A DNA stretch of 64,000 nucleotides from assembly GCA_035297145.1 (NCBI GenBank), contig DATGZN010000092.1, positions 62,001 through 126,000 on the forward strand, given 5' to 3'. Origin of the DNA: QHXW01 sp035297145. Its GTDB lineage: Bacteria; Acidobacteriota; Terriglobia; Bryobacterales; Bryobacteraceae. Shown in pieces: positions 6,879 through 16,700 of this stretch; the first letter of the stretch is position 1, and each line of letters begins with the position of its first letter. Position numbers and translations under genes: made by a program. The notes below the pieces were generated by a model. It saw only the letters and a program-made list of their open reading frames with translations, had not been told where the DNA came from and searched no databases.

Positions 6879-7682
6879 TTACACCACTCGATACAGTTTC
6901 TGATCCCTGGTCCAATAGTGCGCCAGAAACCATATCTCGCCGAACGACTGCTGGGCGTGGCGTGCCTCGGCGATTTCCTTCAACCGCAGGTTGGTTTGCT
7001 GTACATCGTATACGAATAGCGGCCCTTCGGAGTAGATCATGAGGATGTCGACTGTATCGCCCGGTCCACCGAGCTTGCTGGTTATGGTTTGTTCCAGACG
7101 CAGTGCCATCTCGCCGGCTTCATATCCGATCACTCCTACCCGTACGATTGGCGAGCCATCATCGGGGCGGCTCTCCGATTGCGGGTTTTCAAACTTGGTC
7201 AAGAGCAAGAGCTGAAACATCCCAACCAGTGGTGCGTACCGGGGAAAGTCGTCCAGATTGAATTGCGCGGAAGTCTGATCGGCGGTCTTCGGCTTGTGAT
7301 CCACCAGGAATTGCTTGATGCTCCTGGCCAGGTCTTCAACGCCACTACGGTTGAGCTTCTGCAGCGGATGGCTTTGCCAGTTTCGCGCTTGCAGGAAAAT
7401 CGTGTAATTGTCGTAACCAAGGCTGCGAAGATCGCACGCAAACCGCTTTTCCAGAAGCTGCATGTTGGCGCGTTCGACAGTCATCCAACTTGGCGAATAA
7501 CGGGTGCACCCGACGTGCAGCTCCTTGCTGGTTCTGCGATCCTTGATGAGGCAGTCGGAGAACTCCCTCGGCTCCAACTCACTCACGTGGCCGATATACC
7601 GGTACCGCTCATGTGCGGCGAGCCGATTCAGTTCATCAACAAATTCCCGGCACTTCGATTCCTCTTCTTCTTTTTGATTCAT
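6879..7682 (-). CDS. Hypothetical protein
   Basis: 267 residues from ATG 7682; a longer start at 7727 adds a basic stretch of doubtful reality. No family is recognised. The N-terminus is highly charged (MNQKEEEESKCREFVDELNR). The body is soluble alpha/beta in character, with no signal peptide or membrane segment. Features include TRYSPSWMTVERANMQLLEK, IFLQARNWQSHPL and a C-terminal GEIWFLAHYWTRDQKLYRVV. The coding bias matches neighbouring real genes. It lies downstream of the ABC exporter on the same strand by 61 nt and could be the last gene of the biosynthetic operon, but nothing in its sequence ties it to peptide synthesis. Confidence 0.6.
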   Translation of the reverse strand: MNQKEEEESKCREFVDELNRLAAHERYRYIGHVSELEPREFSDCLIKDRRTSKELHVGCTRYSPSWMTVERANMQLLEKRFACDLRSLGYDNYTIFLQARNWQSHPLQKLNRSGVEDLARSIKQFLVDHKPKTADQTSAQFNLDDFPRYAPLVGMFQLLLLTKFENPQSESRPDDGSPIVRVGVIGYEAGEMALRLEQTITSKLGGPGDTVDILMIYSEGPLFVYDVQQTNLRLKEIAEARHAQQSFGEIWFLAHYWTRDQKLYRVV

Positions 7683-7743
7683 GGCGCCACCGTGCCGACG
7701 GTCAGCTCCTGTCCATCGCCGAACCATGCGTGAATGGTCTTCA

Positions 7744-9465
7744 TTATTCGCTGGGCCCCTGGGATTCCTGCTTCTTGGCGCGCCTGACCGGGCGCTTTCG
7801 CGGACTGCTCTTCGTATCGTCGCGGGGAAGCTCGGTTAACTTGCCGTAATCCATTTGCAGAACGCGGTCCCCGACGTGGAAATAGCGGTCGTCGTGCGAC
7901 ACCATCACCACCGTCTTGCCGGCGCTCTTCAGTTCCGGCAGCAGCGTTTCATAGAAATAGCGGCGAAAATGCGGGTCCTGGTCGGCCGCCACTTCGTCGA
8001 AAACATACACGGGCTTGTCTTCAAGATACGACACCACCAGGGCGAGGCGCTTGCGCTGTCCCGTAGACAGATGGGTGTTGGTAAAGCGTCCATTGCCAAA
8101 AGCCGTCTTGTCGGATATCTCCATCAACCGCAGCAAAGCGTTCACGCGCTCCGGCGCCGCGTCTCTCAACCCGTGCAGTTTGTCGAACAGGTGGAAGTCC
8201 GAGAAGATGGCCGAAAACAGGTTGCGATAGGATTGGATATTGGCCGGTCCGACTGCCACATCGTCGACGCGGATGGCTCCCTGCGCCGGCGAGTACAAAG
8301 CGGTGAACAGCTTCAGCAAGGTCGTTTTCCCGCTGCCGTTGCCGCCGACCAGAAACAGGATTTCACCCCGCCGGACTTCACCGTCGATCGGTCCCGCCTG
8401 GAACGTAGGGTTGCCGTCGGCGTCCCGATAGGTGAAGCAAACTCCCTCGAGCCGGATCGTGTGGAAGGAACTCAGGTCGGCCGACGGTGATGCTTCGTGC
8501 TCGGCGGATTTCGCCAGGGCCTGGTCCAAAGTAACTTCCAGGCGCTGAAGGTTCTCCACCGTCACATTCACCTGCGCAAGCATGGGGATCAACGTGACTA
8601 CGTTGCTCAGAGGTCCGAAGAAGAACAGGATGGCAGCCACGATCTTGGTGGCTGAACTTGAAAATGATGTTGCGATCACGGGAAGAACAAAGGCGGCTGC
8701 TCCCAACAGGAGGACGAAAAACATTTCGACGAAGATAATGTTGTTGGAGAACAGGACCATGACGCGGGTGCGCACTTCACGGACGCGCGTGGAGGTCGAT
8801 TCGAATTCCTCGAACACGTCGTCACTTTTCAGTTTGTTGATGCGGAGCTCCTTGAACCCCTTCAGCAAGCCGTTAAGAGAGTCGAACAGTTCGTCTTCCT
8901 GTTTGGATGCGTCGTTCAGACCCTTGTCATAAGCTTCGCGGTCCCTGAAATACTTGCCCGCCCCGCCGGCGATCAGGATGAGGCAAAGCAGCATGGCCAC
9001 CGGCGACACCAGAGCGATATAGGCCATGATGAATAGAATCATGACGGCGCCTTGCGCGGCGGCGAATAGCGGTCGCGCCGCCTGGGCGATGGCCGCCGTG
9101 TCCCGGCTGATCCGCGCATGAATGTCGGCCTCACCGATGGATTCCAGCGTCAGCAGATCGGAGCGGCGGATCTTGTCGGCCAGTCGCAAACGCACGCTGC
9201 AAATGGCCTCCTCGGCGATCCTGGTGGATTCATAGAGTATATAGCGCAGGGAATAGACAAACAGCCCGATAGACAGGCCGAACCAAACAAAATGCTGCCA
9301 GGACGGTCCGCCTCCTCGCAAGGCATCCACCGCGGCATTGATCACCGCCAGATTCATGGCGTTGGCGATGCCGGAAACCGCCGTCAGTACTACCAGCTTC
9401 CGATTCAGAGCGTGGGTCTCATGTTGCAGGAAGCCAAGAATGCCGAGCCGCATCAGGTTTTTCAT
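7744..9465 (-). CDS. Cyclic-peptide/siderophore-type ABC exporter (SyrD/PvdE-like)
   Basis: 573 residues: a half-transporter with an N-terminal six-helix membrane domain (residues about 1-320) fused to an ATPase domain. Walker A is FLVGGNGSGKTTLLKLF (about 377), the signature is LSTGQRKRLAL (about 468, a variant of LSGGQ) and Walker B is VYVFDEVAADQD (about 488). The H-loop is MVSHDDRYF. The LSTGQ variant, the domain order and the location match the cyclic-peptide export family, which includes SyrD and PvdE and moves NRPS products into the periplasm. It is the likely inner-membrane exporter for the product of the upstream NRPS. GGGAG lies 8 nt before the ATG. Substrate assignment is inference from context. 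Confidence 0.88.
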   Translation of the reverse strand: MKNLMRLGILGFLQHETHALNRKLVVLTAVSGIANAMNLAVINAAVDALRGGGPSWQHFVWFGLSIGLFVYSLRYILYESTRIAEEAICSVRLRLADKIRRSDLLTLESIGEADIHARISRDTAAIAQAARPLFAAAQGAVMILFIMAYIALVSPVAMLLCLILIAGGAGKYFRDREAYDKGLNDASKQEDELFDSLNGLLKGFKELRINKLKSDDVFEEFESTSTRVREVRTRVMVLFSNNIIFVEMFFVLLLGAAAFVLPVIATSFSSSATKIVAAILFFFGPLSNVVTLIPMLAQVNVTVENLQRLEVTLDQALAKSAEHEASPSADLSSFHTIRLEGVCFTYRDADGNPTFQAGPIDGEVRRGEILFLVGGNGSGKTTLLKLFTALYSPAQGAIRVDDVAVGPANIQSYRNLFSAIFSDFHLFDKLHGLRDAAPERVNALLRLMEISDKTAFGNGRFTNTHLSTGQRKRLALVVSYLEDKPVYVFDEVAADQDPHFRRYFYETLLPELKSAGKTVVMVSHDDRYFHVGDRVLQMDYGKLTELPRDDTKSSPRKRPVRRAKKQESQGPSE

Positions 9466-9712
9466 GGTGCAGACTCCCGCGTTCGGCGGCCGGCGCCGCG
9501 AGGGCCCTTACCGGGCACGAGGACACCTCCAACGATTCTCTGGCCTATGTGGCCGATGGGACGCTCTATGCAGAATGTCATCGCGAAGAGCACGAATTTC
9601 CGCGTAGCAAGATCAAGAGGGTCCAGGGGCGCGCCCAGGGAATGATACGGGAAGATCACTCCCTAAAGGGACGTGCAGGCTCACCGCCGCAGCGGCCAGG
9701 ACTCGCTTGCAC
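9466..9712. other. Gap between tailoring gene and exporter
   Basis: No supported gene. A 65-codon minus-strand frame here overlaps the exporter start and resembles no known protein. The stretch probably is spacer within the operon; no clear terminator hairpin with a T-tract is visible. Confidence 0.3.
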
Positions 9713-10642
9713 TCAGCCCGGCCAATAAGGACCCTCGTCCGCGGCGTGGTGAGCGCCACCGCCTGCTTCCTCAGCCTCACTTCTATACGTCTCGCTGAGC
9801 TGCGCCATCACTGCACCCTTCAGCCGGAAGTACGTCTGGAATGTCTCGCCCGCAACCTGAAGGTCGATGGCTGCGCTGCTGCCCTCCATGTAGTGCGCCA
9901 GCGACGCGCACGAATGTACGAAGTGCGCCTTCTCGGTGCCGCCGATGTGTACGGTGATCCACGCCAGCGCGCGGCGCGCTTCATGATCCGATAACCCCAT
10001 ATGGGTCGTCGCCCAGTTGTAGAACGGTTTTGCGATGGTCTCATGCTCGGCATGAGTGTAGCCCTCGTGCACCAGCAACGAGTAAAGGCCGACCATCACC
10101 GGTGAGCGCAGTCGCGACGCGTCGAGCCATGACTTGAACTCCGCCGCGGCCGGCAGGCAGTATTGGCGGCACTGCCATTGGTCGTCTTGGCCGGCAAACG
10201 CTGTTGCCATCCGATAGTACAACTCGAAGTGCAGCGCCTGGCCACCGACGCCCAGGTCTTCGTCCGCAACGCGGTTCATGCGGCCCGCGGCGCGAAACAG
10301 GGCGAGAGCTGTGTCTGGCTCGGAACTGCCGGCCTTTGCTTCGCCCTCGGCAGTCATGCGATTGGCCAGCCCTTCCACGGACATCGCGGAGTTGTTGGTT
10401 TTTTGGTAAGAAGCAAAAAAGCACCGGCGAATGTCGAGTGGCTGGCGGCCTGCCAGAAATCCACCAAAACTCCGCGCAATCGCCTGCACGGACTCCTTCT
10501 CGGCGGCTAGACTGTCGAGCAAAACCTGCCGCAGTGGCTCGTGACCGAGCTGGCTGAACGCGTCTTGCATCTCCAGGAACAGCGAAGCGTCGCCGTTCGT
10601 CGCCATATCGAAAGCCGGGCTTAATTTCGCAGCGCTAGACAA
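9713..10642 (-). CDS. Unrecognised protein of the NRPS locus, possible heme-oxygenase-like fold
   Basis: 309 residues from TTG 10642, chosen because GGAGGAG lies 7 nt upstream; there is no ATG or GTG nearby. It is mostly alpha-helical with clustered His and Glu residues in its second half (LVHEGYTHAEHETIAKPF, ITVHIGGTEKAHFVHSCAS). That pattern resembles the metal ligands of heme-oxygenase-like, TenA-like or non-heme diiron enzymes. It is not a confident match to any family I know. It sits 116 nt downstream of the NRPS and upstream of its exporter, so a tailoring step on the peptide or its starter unit is likely (inference). A carrier-protein-acting oxygenase and a scaffold role are the main alternatives. 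Confidence 0.6.
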   Translation of the reverse strand: MSSAAKLSPAFDMATNGDASLFLEMQDAFSQLGHEPLRQVLLDSLAAEKESVQAIARSFGGFLAGRQPLDIRRCFFASYQKTNNSAMSVEGLANRMTAEGEAKAGSSEPDTALALFRAAGRMNRVADEDLGVGGQALHFELYYRMATAFAGQDDQWQCRQYCLPAAAEFKSWLDASRLRSPVMVGLYSLLVHEGYTHAEHETIAKPFYNWATTHMGLSDHEARRALAWITVHIGGTEKAHFVHSCASLAHYMEGSSAAIDLQVAGETFQTYFRLKGAVMAQLSETYRSEAEEAGGGAHHAADEGPYWPG

Positions 10643-10758
10643 GATGATTCTCCTCCGCGGAGTGAACCCCGCGATGATTAAAATGACTTTATGAGTTGGC
10701 CACCCGCGTCGTGCGGGGCGTAAACCAGCGTCGCCGCGCTCCATGCCCGAACGCATCT

Positions 10759-13700
10759 CTACATGGCGCCTCCTGTGGCAGCGTTCGCTTTCGATAGTGA
10801 CGGCCGGGAGAAGTGCCGGGCCGCCTGACGCAGCATCTCCGCTTGCCCTGCCATCGGAACAGGAGGCCAGACAAGACCTAACCGGGCCAGCAGCGTCTGC
10901 GTTCGCCCAGAGACGATTTCCAGGCGGCGCGCTCGCTCCTGCGGAGCGAGGCCGCGATACAGCTCGAAGTTTTCCAGGGACTCGGCCAGCGCGGCACCCA
11001 TCTCGGGTTCGTCCACAGCTTTTTCCAACCGCTCCAGGAAGGCCTCGAAACCGCAGGCGCGGACTCCCTCCGCCGCGGTGACGAAGGTGGCCAGCGTATC
11101 CCTTCGGGCATTTTCCAGATGATGGGTTTCGTTGGTCAGATCGGCCGCACCCGCCAGCAGCACCAGGCCGCGCGCTACCAGATCCACATGGCAGAGCCAT
11201 AGGTGGGAATCGTCAGGCACCACTCCCAGGCGTATAAAAGCGGCAAGCTGCCGGAAGAAAGCGTTTTCCCTGATATTGAATTGCAGCGGCTCGCCCTCGG
11301 CGGCAAATACCAGATTGCCAACACGGTGAATGCAGGCATTGGCAAGTTCCCTACGGGACGCGACCACCAGCCGCTCGGCCTCCTGCTTGCTTCGAATGTA
11401 ATAATTCTCGTCCAACACATCGGGCACGGTGTCGTATTCCGTGAACAGCCGGAAACCGGCTTCGGAGGCCTTGCCGCATGTTGAGAGAGTGGACACCAGG
11501 TGGAAATCCGCCGGGTTCGCGGCACGGTGACCCGCCAGTTTCAGCAGTCGGCTAGTGGCGGCCACATTATCGGCATGGAATTCCCAGTAGTGGCCGAAAT
11601 GCTTCACATTCGCGGCGCAGTGAAAAATCGCCTGCAGGCTGTCCGCCAGGCGATCATGGGCCTGCGGCGTCAGGCCCAGACCGTCCCGGCGCAGGTCGCC
11701 CGCCAGCACCGTAAGGCGGGGATGGTCCCGCAAGGCGGTGCCGTTTTCCTGGCCGAAATAATGGCAAAGCGTCTTGCCCACGCGGGCCCGCGCTGACAAG
11801 TCGTCACCGCCCCGCACTAGGACGCTGACTTGGCGGTCACCGTCGGTCAGTAGTTCGCGGAGGACATAGCTGCCCAGATAGCCGGTCGCGCCCGTCAGCA
11901 GAACCGATCCATAGTCGCGGCGTTCCCCCGCCCCGTCCAGCCGATACGACTGGTTTCGCGTCTCATAGTCGCGCATCGCGGCGGTCAGGGCGGCATCGCG
12001 TTCCGCCTCATAGGCGGCAAAGCCGTCGCGGTAGCTTTGCCAATGCCGGGCGGTGGATCGCAGCAGCATTCGCAAATGCTCGGGCTGAGGCTGGCATACA
12101 CCGGCGAAATCCGCCAGTCGTGGATGTTCGTAGAGATCGTTGACGGTGCAATGGAACGTCCGCCGAAGCTGATTGACCACAGCGATGGCTCGCAGGCTGT
12201 CGCCCCCGAGATCGAAGAAATTGTCCTGGCGGCCGATGAACCGGCATTCCAGGTGCTCCGCCCACACTTCGGCGACCCGCCGTTCCGTACCCTCGCGAGG
12301 CTGAGTGCGCTCGGCTTCAGCGACGTTGGTTCCCCACTCGGAAACCACGCGAAGCAGCGCCGCCCGATCCACCTTACCGGAGGTGTTCATCGGGATGGCC
12401 GGCACCCGGAGCACAGCCGAGGGCAGCATGTAGGCGGGCAGCGCACTGGACAGGTAATCGTGCCACGCCGCCTGCGTGGGTTCGGCCACCCCGGTATGCA
12501 AGGCGACGAAGGCCCACAGGGTTTGTGCTTCCACCAGGACGACTCCCTGCCGCACCCCTGGATAGGCCCCGAGCCGATGTTCGATTTCGCCCAGCTCCAC
12601 GCGTTGCCCGCGCAGTTTCACCTGACCATCGGAGCGGCCGAGAATCTCCAACTCGCCGGTATGAGTCCAACGTCCTAGATCACCGGTGCAATAGAGACGG
12701 CCGGCGGATGTTTCCACGAAGCTGGCGGCGGTGAGGTCGGGACGGTTCAGATACCCCAAGGCGAGCCCTATGCCGCCCAGCCAGATGAGCCCCACCGCGT
12801 TCGGCGGAAGCGGCTCTCCTCGGCTGTCACGAATGTAGACCGACGTGTTAGCCAACGGCTTGCCGGCTGTCAGCCGTTTCGCATGGGCCGTTATTTGTCC
12901 GAAGCTGACAGCGGCGGTATTTTCGGTCGGGCCGTAGCCGTTGAAGTAGCGCAAGCGCGTGGCATAGTGCAGGGCATCGGCACGATAGGGCGGCTCGCCG
13001 ACAGTGGTCAGCAGGCGCAGGCCGGGAAAGTCCGCCTGCTCGAAAAGGCGAAGATAGGATGGCGTCATGGTGGCGGTGCTGACTCGCAGCCGGGCCATCT
13101 TGTCCCGCATGCCCGCAATGTCCTCCATCTCGCTGCGCAGGATGGGAACCACCGCCGCTCCTGCCGTCCAGGCCATGGCCAGATCGGCAATCCACGCGTC
13201 GAAAGAGGGTGACGCCATCAGCAAGGTTCTGTCGCCCGAGCGAATATCCAGCATGGCGTCCCCGGCAACGCCAAGATTGTTCAGTCCCTCGTGATGCAGC
13301 ATCACCCCCTTGGGCATTCCCGTGGACCCGGAGGTATATATGATGCAGGCCGGATCCGAAGCCCCGGCAACGTCCCCCGCGATTTCGAGCGGATGGCCAT
13401 GGCTGCGGAGGAACGCTTCCGAGAGGCTTTCCGGCCGGAAGATCTTGCAGCCGGTCTCAGCCAGCGCCGCAGGCGGTTCAAGCCCGTCGAGGACCACCAA
13501 AACCCGGATGCCGGCATCGCGCGCGATAAACGACAGACGGTCTGGCGGCAGATCCATGACCAGTGGGAGGTAACATCCGCCCGCCTTCCAGATGGACAGC
13601 ACAGTCTCGGGCAGGGCGATGGAGCGTTCGGTAAGAACCCCGACCACCTCTTGCCGCTTCACACCCTGTTGCACCAGGGCGTGTGCCAAGGCGTTGGATC

Positions 13701-16700
13701 TGGCGTTCAACTCGGCGTAGCTTTGCTCCTCTTGTTCGTTTATCAGCGCGGGGCGTTCGGGCTGAATGCGGGCCCAATGCTCGAAACGCGTGGGCAAGCT
13801 GGGAGACGGGTGGGGCAGAACTGAGCCTCGTTCCCAGCCAGCCAGCACGTTCTCCTCTTCCGGTAGCAAGGCGGGCAGGGGAGAACTCGGGCGCCGTTTG
13901 CCCTCTGCGAGAAAATGCGCCCATCCGGACAGCGAGTCGATCCAGGCCTCGGCGGTTTCCTTTTCATAGATGGCGGCGTTGGCAAACCAGTGCAAAACCA
14001 GGCTGCCGTCGGGTTGGCTCTCATGCACCAGTACCATGTCCTGGGCGGGCGCATTCAGGCGAAGGTCGTAGCGTGTAGCATTGCCGGCCACGGGAGTAGA
14101 GCCGCTAAACGGGATGCCTGGGTTTTCGCTGACGGCCAGATCGAAAAGTGGATAGCGCGCCGGATGTGACGCCACGAATTGATCCTGGCGAGCCTCCCGA
14201 TACATGCGGGAGAACGGATAGCGCGCATGCTGCAATCCATCCGCCAGGTTCCGCTGCATGGTCCGAAGGATTTGCTCGACGGACTCGCTGCGGTCGACCC
14301 GGCATGCCAACGGCAGCATGTTGACGTAATAGCCGACTATCCGGGCCTCCCTGGCGGATTCGCGGGTGGACGCCGCGGTACCGAGCAGAAACTCAGTGCG
14401 CCCCGTGCGCCGCCGCACCTCCTGGGCCATGATGGTCAGCATCAGGGCATGCAGGCTGGCTCCATTTCTGTTAGCGAACTCGCGCAGACCGGCGGCAGTG
14501 GAGCTATCAAGCCGGACACGGAAGCTGTGGCCTCCCTTCGCGTTCTGCGCGGTGCGCCCTAGAGGGCGTGGGGAATCCAGGGGCCATTCTTCGTCGCTCA
14601 CGCCGCCCAGGATCTTCCGCCAGTACGACGCGTCTTCCTGGCAGGCGGGTCCGGCCAGATAGCTTTCTTCCCGTCCAGCCGATTGATCGAAGTGACCGGC
14701 AAGCGGCGGCAGAGTTCCTCCGCGTAGAAGCGTGGACAGCTCCTCCGCAAGCACTCCCAGCGAGACACCGTCCGCTACGGAGTGGTGTAGCGCGAGCCAG
14801 AAAACAGGCTGGTCTTTACCCGCCACATGCACCAGCCCGCCGCGCCACAGCGGAGCATTCTCCATGGCGAACGGGGCCGTCTGCCTTTCCCGGACGCAGG
14901 CCAGGGCGGCGGGCATGTCCGGCTGCGTCGAGATCTCCAGATCCGCGCCGATCACTGGCAGAACGGAGCGCCGCAGTAGGCCATCCCGGTCTTCGTGGAA
15001 GCATGTGCGCAGAGCCTCGTGCCGCGTCACCAGGGCTGCCCATGCCGAGCGCCAGTCGCCGCTGGCGGCAAGTGTCAGACCTATATTGAAGACACGGGTG
15101 TCCAATCCAGCCTGCTGGGCTATCCAAAACTCGCGCTGGCCTTCCGTCGCCCGGTCTGAGAAAACCTCTACCGGAAGGTCCGCCTGTCCCATTTGGCTGA
15201 GCCGTCGAGCGAAGCCGCTGAGCGTCGGTTCGGCGAACAGCTCGCGGGCGGGGACGGAATGGTTGAGAGTCTTTTCCAGGCGGTGCGCCACGGCGATGGC
15301 CAGCAGGCTATGGCCGCCGAGGGCAAAGAAATTGTCGTCGCGGCGAACGGGGCCGCGGCCCAGAAGCTCGCTCCACAAGCCGGCGATCTCCGCTTCCAGA
15401 CCGTCTCGCGGCTCGGACTCTTCACCACGGGCGGAGCGTGCAGCCAGCAGCGCCTTCAAAGCGGCCTTGTCCACCTTGCCAGAACTTGTAAGGGGTATTT
15501 CGGGAACGGCAATCACCGCGGATGGAATCATGTAAGCTGGCAGAAGCCCATCCAGATAATCGCGCCAGCTTTCTTGCGCCGGTCTTTCCTTTCCCGGCTT
15601 GGGGCGCACGAAGGCCCAAAGGCTGTGGGTTTGTCCCGCATCGCCATCCAGCAGTGCAACCGCCTGAGCAATGTCAGGGTGGCTTCCGAGGGCGTGTTCG
15701 ATTTCGCCCAGCTCGACGCGAATGCCGTTCAGCTTCACCTGGTCATCGATACGGCCGCGGATTTCTATCTCGCCGGTCGAGCGCCAGCGGCCCAGATCTC
15801 CCGCGCGGTAGCGCCGTCCCCGAGCCGTTTCCACGAAAGCCGCGGCGGTCAGGTCCGGCCGTCCCACATAACCGCGGGCCACGCCGGCGCCACCAAGCCA
15901 CAGTTCCCCAATCACGCCGGGCGGGACCGGGCTCCCCTCTGCATCGCAAATGTGGACGCTGATATTGGGCAAGGGGCGGCCGCCGGAGAGGAAGCCGGTG
16001 CCACCGGGAGACAGCCTTCCCATGGTGCTCGTGATCGTGTTCTCGGTGGGACCATACGCGTTGAAGTACTCGAGGCGTCCCGCATAGATTTCGACATCCG
16101 CGGGAATCGGCGTCTCTCCGCCGGTGACCAGGGCGCGCAGCGAAGGCAAAGCGGCTCCTTCGAAAAGCCGCAGATACGAGGGCGTGACGTCCGCTACGGT
16201 GACGCCCAACTCAGTCAGGAAAGCCTGGAAACGATTGGGCGAAACAAGAACGTCGTCTGGGACCGGGCACAGCGCCCCGCCGAAAGCCAGCGGCAGCCCC
16301 ATATCCGACAGGGAGACGTCAAACGATGGCGACGAGAACATCAGGCTGCGATCGTCGCGAGTCAGGCCAAGAGTCTCGCCACTGCCCAGCAACGTGTTGA
16401 CATAGGCGTCATGGCCGACCAGCGTGCCCTTGGGCTGGCCGGTAGAGCCCGAAGTATAAATGACGTACGCGGCATCGCCGGGCCCACCCGACGGTGGCGG
16501 GCGATGGGCATGGGTGCGGCGGAATTCGGCGTCAATCGCTTCCGGACGAAGCGCTGCTGGCAGGTCTCGAGCCAGCGCTTGAGGCACGCGAAGCCCATCC
16601 AGAGCGACCAACAGCGCAATCCCGGTGTCATGGGCCATGAAGGCCAGGCGCTCCGGCGGCAGATCGGCGCTTAGCGGCACATAGATGGCGCCAGCTTTCC

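Noticed and set aside
9462..9659. 65-codon minus-strand frame before the exporter, considered as an MbtH-like partner
   Set aside because: MbtH proteins have a conserved Trp and NxExQxSxWP core that is absent here, and the frame overlaps the exporter start.
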